Shown: one piece after another, positions 7,401-12,933 of the stretch
How the letters are laid out: the number at the start of each line of letters is the position of its first letter
Numbering within the stretch: the first letter of the stretch is position 1
NCBI GenBank assembly: GCA_947630315.1
Contig: CANRHA010000025.1
Coordinates: forward strand, 1-12,933
Length of the DNA: 12,933 nt
Reading direction: 5' to 3'
From: an uncultured Clostridia bacterium
GTDB lineage: Bacteria > Bacillota > Clostridia > Oscillospirales > Ruminococcaceae
Notes under the pieces: model-generated
Told to the model about the DNA's origin: nothing
The model's input: the letters and a program-made list of their open reading frames with translations, nothing else
Databases searched by the model: none
Made by a program: the position numbers and the translations under genes

Positions 7401-7993
7401 CTGAGGCGATCTATCGCCCTTTTTGCCCATACGTCGCGAAACGGCAGCGACCTCAGAAAACCGTATAGCTTTAATATCATCGCCCTAAGGCTAAGATCGT
7501 TTTCATGGCAGAACAGCGATATAAGCTGCTCGGTCTCGGCGGGGTTGTCGGCATATTCCCTTTCAAGGACCTGGTCGAGCGCCCTGTCGCAGAGCATGGC
7601 GGCTTCGTTTTCGTCGAGGATCCTTATCCCGCTGTGAAATTCGGTCAGCGAGAGGTTGTCCTTTACAAGCCCGTAGCAGAACGAGTTGATGGTTGTTATT
7701 TCGGCAAGCCTCAGAAGCGCCTGCTGGCGCTGTATCCATGGATCGTCAGGCTCGAGGTCCGCCCTTAAATCTATCTCGGCTGAAAGCTTTCGCGACATCT
7801 GCGCGGCGGCGTCGTTTGTAAACGTAACCGCCAAAAGAGTATCGGCGGGTATATTTTTTTCACTGTCGCAAAGAAGTCGTATCGTGCGCTCGACCAAAAC
7901 GGCGGTTTTGCCGCTTCCCGCGGCGGCGGAAACTATCACCGGCGAGCCGTAGGCGTCTATGGCGCTTTGCTGTTCGTCCGTCCAGTTGTACAT
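4427..7993 (-). CDS. addA: ATP-dependent helicase/nuclease subunit A
   Basis: AddA supplies the active UvrD-type 3'-5' helicase and one nuclease of the AddAB complex, which resects double-strand breaks and hands recombination-ready ends to RecA. The 1188-residue length matches the family (1232 in B. subtilis). Motifs are intact: Q-motif region WTDEQQSAI (4-12), Walker A AAAGSGKT (23-30), Walker B IDEFQD (about 404), GDVKQSIYRFR (motif III region), TVHRSKGLE (motif V), LLYVAMTRAKE (about 855, motif VI), and the C-terminal RecB-like nuclease with THRFMQF (about 1028), GIADCLF, VDYKTD (about 1132) and QLTLY (about 1150). The addB stop overlaps two tandem ATGs (ATGATG at 7996-7991). I chose 7993 because GGGGAGG then lies 7 nt upstream; 7996 would add one Met. 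The overlap implies translational coupling, giving balanced subunits. Confidence 0.97.
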   Translation of the reverse strand: MYNWTDEQQSAIDAYGSPVIVSAAAGSGKTAVLVERTIRLLCDSEKNIPADTLLAVTFTNDAAAQMSRKLSAEIDLRADLEPDDPWIQRQQALLRLAEITTINSFCYGLVKDNLSLTEFHSGIRILDENEAAMLCDRALDQVLEREYADNPAETEQLISLFCHENDLSLRAMILKLYGFLRSLPFRDVWAKRAIDRLRSGEAADILTESLKAEAKEEIKLLRSAVSRLKDCAAALEYHSAAQRVFYSNCDLAEAIIDTLKVCSFEDAHSLLEKTEWFKLIGARQTKAEKQYCSELENSIYQSAKDCLDHIKKGFEELAGVYMFSKKTAAEEQELVAKYFERLWKLCAKLDGELMKMKVEKNAVDFADTELMCVSMLVNCADDGTLSRTPLAEEIVKSGRYRVILIDEFQDVNNLQEVIFRAISDTDDISEMGKNVFVVGDVKQSIYRFRQANPKIFLKTREQGRSPDSRVRELLLRRNFRSRESILKFCNYVFGSLMSSRVGETEYTADEALIKGADYPSEDPPVEIIAYDSDVDESVKDIEFTAIARRIRQLLDSGALVYDGGAERPCRPSDFCVLTRNNIEASEIKDIFDAEGLKILTNDSSGYLGSREISLLLDLLAVISNPMRDIPLASVLLSPIFGFTDDMLAQLRLLGPEDRLYKTVLAVSRGDCPADEIFREKCSRCVETLKKLGVYASGMTLTRLIRKIYDVTDIFALASAYEDAEKKCANLYLLLEYAKSYEDSSPDGIAGFLRYIEYISKSNGDFEQAMTVTESEDAVNIKTVHRSKGLEYPFVFLCQTGRQFNKKDLNGALQLNSDVGVGLSFNDYSTLTNRKTCFWRQVRRENESELLSEELRLLYVAMTRAKERLIILLDTGEKAAQTAKKYYYEIASPKVPAAVVKRASCTADWLIMALIKHPGFGVMRSRLDGVSYTDPPADDLPEISVIPIPGATERRKTSDEVKIAPDVELVKRISENFRKSPDPRLIQNEAKLTVSEIVKDDVLSFFPEVPSLDESLEELSAAQRGTVTHRFMQFCDFSLAERDLEAEIARLAEASVFTRREAEAINRFSVKRFFEGDIYARMKRSLGILREEQFIIRFDDIDAGDTLKEIYRGTDGMLQGIADCLFEEPDGFVLVDYKTDRVKTAQELAERYSGQLTLYKAAFDALLDKPVKSAYIYSFRLGEGIEIKI

Positions 7994-10900
7994 CATTCCG
8001 CCTCCCCGCCGCATATTTCGGCCTTTAATATGTCGCCGTCCGATTTGTTTATTATCTTCATTCTGTACTTTCTGCGGTCGCATACCGAAACATAGTCGCA
8101 GTAGGCGCATCTTAAATGGTCGGGGTCGCTCCCTGCGGGAACGGCGTCTATTTTTCCTGCCAGAAGGTCGCGGCCGAACTGCACCGCCTTTTGCCTTGCA
8201 AAATCTTCAAGCTTCTTAAAGCCCGCTTCGCTTACTGTCTGGGAAAGCTTGCTGTAGGTGCCGTCCTTGTTTTTTTTGACCGGCGCAAACCTGCCGCTGA
8301 ACCCCGAATCCATCGCCTCGAGCGATTCCTCGTTTTCGGTCAGAAGGCCGCTGCGCTTCAGCTGTTCGGCGCTTTTTACGAGGCGCGATCCGCTCTCTGA
8401 GCTTAAGGGGTCGAAGTCGTCGCTGCACTTTAAAAACCCCGCCCTCATATACAGCACCCCGCCCGGAATGCAGCCGTTAAAGCTTTTATCGCTGCCCTCG
8501 GTAAGTGCAAGCATATAGAGTAGTATCTGTAGATTGAGACCGTTATATATATCCTCAAAGCAAAACTTTTTCTCGCCGGTCTTGTAATCGACGACCCTGA
8601 TATACCTCTTTCCGGACGGCGAAACATAGGTGTCAACGCGGTCTACGATCCCCCTTATCTTTATCGATACGCCCCGCCCGAGAGGTATTTTAAGGACGCT
8701 CTCGCCGTTTTCATCAGATAGGCTGTATTCAAACCTGACCGGCCTGAACTTTGAGACCTTGAACTCCTCGCGCATGTTTAAAAGTATCTCCATGGCGGCG
8801 CCGCCTAAGCGGTTGTAATCGGCCATGAACTTTGCTGTCTTTCCGAAATCGCCGCCGAAGTTTTCCTTGGAATATTCATCAAGAAGCTTAGCTATCAAAA
8901 GCTCAATTTCCCCGTCTTCCGCCTCAGAGAACCTGTCGCCGTAGTACCCTAAAACGCTCTCAAAGAGGTAATGCATAACGCTGCCGCGGTTTGAGGGGTC
9001 GATAGAAAGCGGCGTGACCGGCTTTATTTTCAGCCCGAATTTGCAGAAGTATTCAAAGTTGCAGCGGTTGTACACGTCTATTCTTGATGCAGTTATGTTG
9101 ATATCTCCGGGGGCAAAAAGCCTGCGGGAAATATCGGGGTCCAATTTATGATACCCTCCCTCGGCGGCGCTCAGTTCGAGCTTTTCGCGGTACTCGGGAA
9201 TTTCGTTGAGCGCCTCGCGCACCGAGGCCTTTTCCTTTGGGCTTAGGCCGGTAGAGACCGAGCAGTTATAGTATGCGCTGCGCGGGGTAGAACAGTAAAA
9301 CTCTGCGCCCAGGCTCCTTGCGGGCGTGATTTTTGCGCCGCACATGTCGGTTATTCTCTTTATGAATCTTGACGGCCTGAGCTCCTTGCCCTTAAGGTCC
9401 TTGCCGGACCAGCTTAGGTTGAGACACTTTGAGGCCGAGGTCAGTGCCCTGTAGCAGTCGTATCTTTCGGAACACAGCCGAGCCTCGGGGGTAACGTCGA
9501 ATCTTACGCCCAATTCTTCAAGCGCGGCTATATCCCTGCCCGAAAAGAGGCCGTTCTTTTTTACATCAGCCGGGAAAAAGCCGTCGGCAAGCCCGACGAC
9601 AAATACCGTCTCAGGCTCGGCGATTATCGAGCGGCTGACGTCGGCCACAGTCACGCTTTCAAGCTTCTGGGGCGGGTTTGATATCTTAGTCTGCGAAAGT
9701 ATGAGCCTTAAAAGCTCGCCGAAGGTTTTAAGCGTGAGCTTCTCCTCGCCGGCTATCAGCCATACCGAGGATATAGCCGACATCACCGCGTTCCAGAGCT
9801 GTTTAAAGAGCCTTGCGGTGCTGAGCTTCAGTTCTTCATCGGTGCAGCCGTCTATGACCGAATACGCCCTCCCGGCAGCGCCGGTCTCCTTCAAAAATTC
9901 GCAGAACGCCGAGGCGATATCCTTTGCCGAAGCCCCCTTTGAGGCCTCCCTGAGGCGCTCCAGCGGTTCCTCCGCCTTTTTTCTCATCTCGTTGATCTTA
10001 TCAAGATCTGTCTTTTCATCGCCGGCGGTAAAATCTTCGTTCCACATTTTGCCGTCTACGTTCCAGTAAACGCAGTAATCCCAAAGCTCCGAGACCTCCT
10101 CCTGAGAAAGCGGAGAAAACGGCGAACGCAGATATTTTAAGATCCTATCGGTGTCGGGCTGTCTTGTCGAGGCCGCGTCAACGGCGTCAAGAACATAAAG
10201 CGCCAGAGACATTCCCGCGGCGCTCTGGGGCCTGTCTATAAACGCTTCAACGCCGTAGCGCTCAAACGAGGCGCTAAGCGCGTCGGCGTAGGATTCAAGA
10301 TCATGGGTAAGTACGGCTATGCTGTTGAGGCTTTTGCCCTCGACGACCGAGAGCCTTCTGACCGCCGCGGCTACATACTCCGACTCCTCGTGAATGCTGT
10401 CCGCCCTTATTATATTAAGGCTCCCGCCCGCAGGTCCATCGACCCTGCCCGCAGGCGCATAGAGGCATTCGCCCACGGCTTCAAGTAGACTGTCGCGGGT
10501 CTTCGGGGCGCGGTTTACGGTATATCTGAGGGGTGAATTTACCGCCGCCGCAAGCTTTACAAGCTCGTTCTGGGTGTTTTCACAGTGCATGAACGGCGAA
10601 ACGGCCGACCGGCGGTATTTTTCCGGCAGATCAAGGCAGACCGTCACGCTGTCGGCGTCTCTGAGCGCGGCTTCAAGAAGTTTGAGTTCATCCGGGGAAA
10701 AGCTGTCAAACCTGAATACAAAAACGCTGCTGCCCTTGAATGCGGAATTTGCGGCGGCGATCCGCGCGCCCTCGGTTATTACCGAGCTTTCATCGCGGCA
10801 GCCGCGCTCCTCCATCAGGGATATGTACTGCGAATATATATCCGAAACGTCCGAGAGCTTGTCGCCGAGGGTCCCGCCGGAGCTTTCCGACGCGGCTTTT

Positions 10901-11313
10901 AAGGCTTCGGCGGTGACTCCGCTCCGTCTGAACGAATCTATAAGCTGAGACATGTCCTCGCAAAAAGAGGTCTTTTCGGCCGAGCGGTCAAGTATCTTCA
11001 GGGTTTTGGCGGCCCTCGTCCTCTTTAAGGCAAGGTATAAAAGTATCATTCTGTCGTTTTGGGAGACAAGCGTGCCGGTGGGCGTGCCGAAGCGCTCTAT
11101 AAGGTTTTCCGAGAAGCGCCGGAAGCTTATTGTCGTTATTCGGTTGAAGGTCTTTGCGCCCAATTCTTTATAGAGCGCTTTATCGAACGCAAAGGAAAAC
11201 TGGTCGGGCACAACGGCTGTGACCTGTCTTTTTTGCTCGGTGAGCTCCTTCATTTTTTTGGCGCATTCTATCAGCTTTTCGCCCTCGTTTACGCCGAGAT
11301 ATATGTTGAGCAT
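7993..11313 (-). CDS. addB: ATP-dependent helicase/nuclease subunit B
   Basis: AddB is the second subunit of AddAB: an inactivated helicase scaffold involved in Chi recognition, plus a RecB-type nuclease that cuts the 5'-ended strand. The 1106-residue protein carries the four iron-sulfur cysteines expected around the nuclease: Cys751 in YNRCNFEYF, then Cys1069, Cys1072 and Cys1078 (C-x2-C-x5-C). Nuclease residues include the GIVDRVD motif, Asp909 and Lys911 in VVDYKTG, and LQILLY (QxxxY). The nuclease therefore looks competent. In contrast the N-terminal P-loop, GRSGSGKT in B. subtilis, reads GVNEGEKL here: the Lys remains but the preceding Gly and the following Ser/Thr are lost. The ATG at 11313 has AAGGAGG seven nt upstream; an in-frame GTG at 11346 overlaps the promoter and is excluded. 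addB leads the addBA operon from its own strong promoter. Confidence 0.96.
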   Translation of the reverse strand: MLNIYLGVNEGEKLIECAKKMKELTEQKRQVTAVVPDQFSFAFDKALYKELGAKTFNRITTISFRRFSENLIERFGTPTGTLVSQNDRMILLYLALKRTRAAKTLKILDRSAEKTSFCEDMSQLIDSFRRSGVTAEALKAASESSGGTLGDKLSDVSDIYSQYISLMEERGCRDESSVITEGARIAAANSAFKGSSVFVFRFDSFSPDELKLLEAALRDADSVTVCLDLPEKYRRSAVSPFMHCENTQNELVKLAAAVNSPLRYTVNRAPKTRDSLLEAVGECLYAPAGRVDGPAGGSLNIIRADSIHEESEYVAAAVRRLSVVEGKSLNSIAVLTHDLESYADALSASFERYGVEAFIDRPQSAAGMSLALYVLDAVDAASTRQPDTDRILKYLRSPFSPLSQEEVSELWDYCVYWNVDGKMWNEDFTAGDEKTDLDKINEMRKKAEEPLERLREASKGASAKDIASAFCEFLKETGAAGRAYSVIDGCTDEELKLSTARLFKQLWNAVMSAISSVWLIAGEEKLTLKTFGELLRLILSQTKISNPPQKLESVTVADVSRSIIAEPETVFVVGLADGFFPADVKKNGLFSGRDIAALEELGVRFDVTPEARLCSERYDCYRALTSASKCLNLSWSGKDLKGKELRPSRFIKRITDMCGAKITPARSLGAEFYCSTPRSAYYNCSVSTGLSPKEKASVREALNEIPEYREKLELSAAEGGYHKLDPDISRRLFAPGDINITASRIDVYNRCNFEYFCKFGLKIKPVTPLSIDPSNRGSVMHYLFESVLGYYGDRFSEAEDGEIELLIAKLLDEYSKENFGGDFGKTAKFMADYNRLGGAAMEILLNMREEFKVSKFRPVRFEYSLSDENGESVLKIPLGRGVSIKIRGIVDRVDTYVSPSGKRYIRVVDYKTGEKKFCFEDIYNGLNLQILLYMLALTEGSDKSFNGCIPGGVLYMRAGFLKCSDDFDPLSSESGSRLVKSAEQLKRSGLLTENEESLEAMDSGFSGRFAPVKKNKDGTYSKLSQTVSEAGFKKLEDFARQKAVQFGRDLLAGKIDAVPAGSDPDHLRCAYCDYVSVCDRRKYRMKIINKSDGDILKAEICGGEAE

Positions 11314-11336
11314 CTCAACGCCTCCTTGTCGATAAA

Positions 11337-11365
11337 ATTTTACCACACGGCGTTCTCAATGTCAA
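11337..11365 (-). promoter_or_regulatory. Sigma-A promoter of addBA
   Basis: On the minus strand TTGACA (11365-11360), a 17-nt spacer and TAAAAT (11342-11337); the spacer ends in TGG, giving an extended -10 (TGnTAAAAT). The predicted start, near 11330, leaves a leader of about 17 nt that contains AAGGAGG. One mismatch from consensus predicts strong constitutive expression. Confidence 0.88.
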
Positions 11366-11379
11366 TGCGGACCCCGCAT
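11365..11379. other. Short palindrome abutting the addB -35 box
   Basis: ATGCGG-ACC-CCGCAT is a perfect 6-bp inverted repeat with a 3-nt loop, and its last base is the first T of TTGACA. It has no T tract and so is a poor terminator. It could be an operator half-site pair or simply chance. It fills exactly the space between the promoter and the heptamer array. Confidence 0.5.
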
Positions 11380-11435
11380 CAGAGGACAGAAGTCAGATGT
11401 CAGAAGTCAGAAATCAGAAATCAGATGTCAGAATT
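11380..11435. repeat. Tandem heptamer array, eight units
   Basis: Eight consecutive 7-nt units on the plus strand: CAGAGGA, CAGAAGT, CAGATGT, CAGAAGT, CAGAAAT, CAGAAAT, CAGATGT, CAGAATT, exactly 56 bp with no indel. CAGA is invariant and positions 5-7 vary. It starts 19 nt after the spoIIR stop and ends where the palindrome beside the addB promoter begins. In transcript sense it is pyrimidine-rich and G-poor (for example ACTTCTG). No reading frame of interest spans it. Confidence 0.93.
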
Positions 11436-11454
11436 TAAATGTACGCCTCGTTGA

Positions 11455-12072
11455 TCATAAATTCAAAGCGCTCTGCAAAGATCCAAAGAACTTTTTTATC
11501 CTCCTTACCGCCTCGAAACACCAGAGCTTGTATCTGACCTTCTGCGGTTCTTTTACTATCATAAGCTCGCCGTCGGTAAAGACCTCGCAGTCGTCGATCT
11601 TGACCGCCGCCCCCACGCACACCGACGGAAAACACACGCACCACCAATTTTTGCCCTTTGCCTCCCCTATTCTTATGCAGAGCGAATCGTACTCCCCGGC
11701 GGGAAGGGTAAAATCATCGTATTCGCGGCGGTCAAACTCCTCTTTTTTCAGGGTGCATGTCACGCCGTACCCGCTGCCGCTTTCAGATATCGCCCTCTCG
11801 GCGGCGGATTTTATATCCTCGATATTCCCGCCTATAGCCGCCATCGCGGAAGCCTTGTCGCCGCAGCCCGAGGTAATATCAGCAACCGTTTCAAGAATGC
11901 CGTCTCTTACCTTTATCTTGAGCCGCTGGTCGGCCTCGCTGTCAGAATTTGCAATAACGTGTATCCGAATCATCTTCCCGGTAAGGGCTTCGACCTCTTT
12001 TGCCTCGGAAATTACCCCCGCGGCGGCAAAGATCACAAGCGAAATAAGCAAGGAGAGCGTTATTTTTTTCAT
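11455..12072 (-). CDS. spoIIR: Stage II sporulation protein R
   Basis: SpoIIR is made in the forespore under sigma-F and exported to the space between the two membranes, where it triggers SpoIIGA to cleave pro-sigma-E in the mother cell. The 205-residue protein has an N-terminal signal/membrane segment (about 4-24), the family-defining RIHVIANSDSEADQ with LKIKVRD (36-56), LPAGEYDSL (123-131) and the GKNWWCVCFPSVC motif (140-152). Length is close to B. subtilis SpoIIR (224). The start at 12072 is chosen because GGGAGGAT lies just upstream; an in-frame ATG at 12114 has no such site. That Shine-Dalgarno lies inside a stem-loop. The gene follows an mreB-type gene by 58 nt and precedes addB. No intrinsic terminator follows it. 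Its presence marks the organism as a spore-former or a descendant of one. Confidence 0.96.
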   Translation of the reverse strand: MKKITLSLLISLVIFAAAGVISEAKEVEALTGKMIRIHVIANSDSEADQRLKIKVRDGILETVADITSGCGDKASAMAAIGGNIEDIKSAAERAISESGSGYGVTCTLKKEEFDRREYDDFTLPAGEYDSLCIRIGEAKGKNWWCVCFPSVCVGAAVKIDDCEVFTDGELMIVKEPQKVRYKLWCFEAVRRIKKFFGSLQSALNL

Positions 12073-12105
12073 AAAAGATCCTCCCGAAAGTTTCTTCGGA
12101 AGGAT
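12073..12105 (-). promoter_or_regulatory. Stem-loop sequestering the spoIIR ribosome binding site
   Basis: On the minus strand ATCCTTCCGAA (12105-12095), loop GAAACT, then TTCGGGAGGAT (12088-12078): 11 bp with one G-U wobble. The whole Shine-Dalgarno (GGGAGGAT) is in the 3' arm, and CTTTT leads to the ATG. In a transcript coming from mreB this fold should hide the ribosome binding site. It could also act as a weak terminator, since only four U follow. Confidence 0.75.
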
Positions 12106-12132
12106 TATCGGCAAAATTACAGGAAAATATTC
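12103..12132 (-). promoter_or_regulatory. Candidate sigma-F-like promoter of spoIIR
   Basis: GAATA (12132-12128), a 15-nt spacer and GCCGATAATC (12112-12103) match the B. subtilis sigma-F pattern (GYWTA-15-GGNRANANTW, from memory) at 4/5 and 5/7 informative positions. The second G of the -10 is missing, which weakens the call. GATAAT inside it also resembles a sigma-A -10, but without a -35. Start would fall near 12097, within the stem-loop arm. Confidence 0.35.
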
Positions 12133-12933
12133 ACAGCCTTGAAACGTTTATCTTTTCAAAGCCGTTTCTGAGTTTATCCCTGACCTTGAACGCCATATGC
12201 GTTCCGCGCGCCACGCACCCGAGCGGGTCGTCGGCGACTATGCATTTTACCCCGAACTCGCGGGTGATGTACATATCAAGCCCCCTCAGAAGCGCGCCGC
12301 CGCCGGTGAGGATAATTCCCCTGTCGTATATGTCTCCGACAAGCTCGGGCGGGGTTTTTTCAAATACGTTTCTTATCTCGGCAATAATTGCGTCGACGTC
12401 CTCGGTTATTGCGCGGCAGATGTCGTCTTCTGATATTTCAAGCCTCTCCGGCAGGCCGGTTATAAGGCTTCGGCCCGATACCGAGCCGGTTTTTTCGACC
12501 GACGCCCAGAACATGTTTCCGCAGGCGATCTTCGCCTCCTCGGCCATTCTTTCGCCGATCAGCACCTTGTAGGTGTCGGCTATATATCTCTGTACAGATG
12601 CGTTGAAGGCGTTGCCCGCCTTTTTTACCGAGCCTGCGGCGACGATCCCGCCTAAAGATGTCACCGCTACGTCGGCCGTTCCGCCGCCTATGTCTACGAC
12701 CATTCTCCCGAACGGCGGCATTATATCCTCGCCCGCTCCCAAAAGCGCCGCGACCGGTTCTTCAATAAGGTATACTGTTCTCGCGCCGGCAGACACCGCG
12801 CTTTCAACTACCGCCTTTTTCTCAACTGTAGTCACCCCGCTCGGAACGCACATAACTATCCTGGGGTTGATAAGCCTTTTGCCTATCACCTTTAATATGC
12901 AAAGGCGTATAAGTTCCTGAGCCATGTCGTTGT
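12131..12933 (-). CDS. mreB: MreB/Mbl-type actin homologue, 5' end beyond the window
   Basis: Bacterial actin that forms membrane-associated filaments directing lateral cell-wall synthesis and rod shape. The frame stays open to the window edge, so about 266 residues are visible and roughly the first 70-80 (with the phosphate-1 loop) are missing. Visible landmarks: VMCVPSGVTTVEKKAVVESA, IEEPVAALLGAG, the phosphate-2 loop VVDIGGGTADVAV, SLGGIV, RSLITGLPERLEI, EKTPPELVGDIYDRGI and the adenosine motif LTGGGALLRGLD. Closest families are MreB and Mbl; which paralogue this is cannot be told without the rest of the gene and its upstream neighbours. The stop TGA at 12133-12131 overlaps a possible -35 of spoIIR. 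No intrinsic terminator separates it from spoIIR other than the stem-loop covering the spoIIR ribosome binding site, so readthrough is likely. Confidence 0.92.
   Translation of the reverse strand, partial: NDMAQELIRLCILKVIGKRLINPRIVMCVPSGVTTVEKKAVVESAVSAGARTVYLIEEPVAALLGAGEDIMPPFGRMVVDIGGGTADVAVTSLGGIVAAGSVKKAGNAFNASVQRYIADTYKVLIGERMAEEAKIACGNMFWASVEKTGSVSGRSLITGLPERLEISEDDICRAITEDVDAIIAEIRNVFEKTPPELVGDIYDRGIILTGGGALLRGLDMYITREFGVKCIVADDPLGCVARGTHMAFKVRDKLRNGFEKINVSRL

Noticed and set aside
7994..8110. Upstream start for addA at 8110
   Set aside because: It would add 39 residues encoded inside the addB C-terminus with no homology; the ATGs at 7996/7993 have GGGGAGG and the MxNWTxEQ start typical of AddA.
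11314..11346. Upstream GTG start for addB at 11346
   Set aside because: It overlaps the -10 box and would not be transcribed; the ATG at 11313 has an ideal AAGGAGG.
11365..11379. Palindrome as intrinsic terminator of spoIIR
   Set aside because: Only 6 bp and followed by TTGACATTG, not by a T run.
11380..11435. Heptamer array as CRISPR, attachment site or Chi-type sequence
   Set aside because: Units are 7 nt with no spacers and no recombinase nearby; seven-base Chi sites are dispersed, not tandem, so proximity to addB is not evidence.
12073..12114. Upstream start for spoIIR at 12114
   Set aside because: No Shine-Dalgarno; the added 14 residues break the signal-peptide start MKKITLSLL and are encoded by the hairpin.
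11528..12142. 204-codon open frame on the plus strand across spoIIR
   Set aside because: Serine-rich antisense shadow of spoIIR that also spans the stem-loop and mreB end; spoIIR motifs on the minus strand are unambiguous.

Overview
This is an ordinary chromosomal core region of an endospore-forming Bacillota, most likely class Clostridia. The evidence is spoIIR (sporulation only), the AddAB (not RecBCD) recombination machinery, an L20-type leader in front of infC-rpmI-rplT, strong GGAGG ribosome binding sites, and near-consensus sigma-A promoters. Base composition is moderately GC-rich. All ten genes lie on the minus strand, so transcription runs from the right edge to the left edge. I see no mobile element, CRISPR array, tRNA, rRNA or phage gene. 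Coding density is high: the largest gap is the ~216-nt infC leader.

Layout in transcription order. (1) 12933-11455: the 3' part of an MreB/Mbl actin homologue (cut by the window edge), then spoIIR, whose ribosome binding site is buried in an 11-bp stem-loop. (2) 11454-11314: an intergenic patch with eight tandem heptamers, a short palindrome and a strong promoter. (3) 11313-4427: addB and addA, translationally coupled, encoding the two-subunit helicase-nuclease. (4) 4426-4211: a perfect-consensus promoter and an L20-type leader with mutually exclusive helices. (5) 4210-3024: infC (probable AUA start), rpmI, rplT and an intrinsic terminator. (6) 3000-1: a TrmH/SpoU-family rRNA 2'-O-methyltransferase gene, dprA and the 5' two-fifths or so of topA (cut by the left edge), packed with 12-14 nt gaps.

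Functions group into cell shape and forespore signalling (mreB, spoIIR), double-strand-break repair (addAB), translation and ribosome assembly (infC, rpmI, rplT, trmH-like), and DNA processing and topology (dprA, topA). No gene here is of an unknown family, and I found no convincing undescribed multi-gene system. The unusual signals are regulatory: the spoIIR stem-loop with a candidate start-site-dependent switch, the heptamer array behind spoIIR, a GC block shared by the addB and infC promoters, and the non-canonical infC start. One protein-level oddity is an eroded P-loop in AddB.
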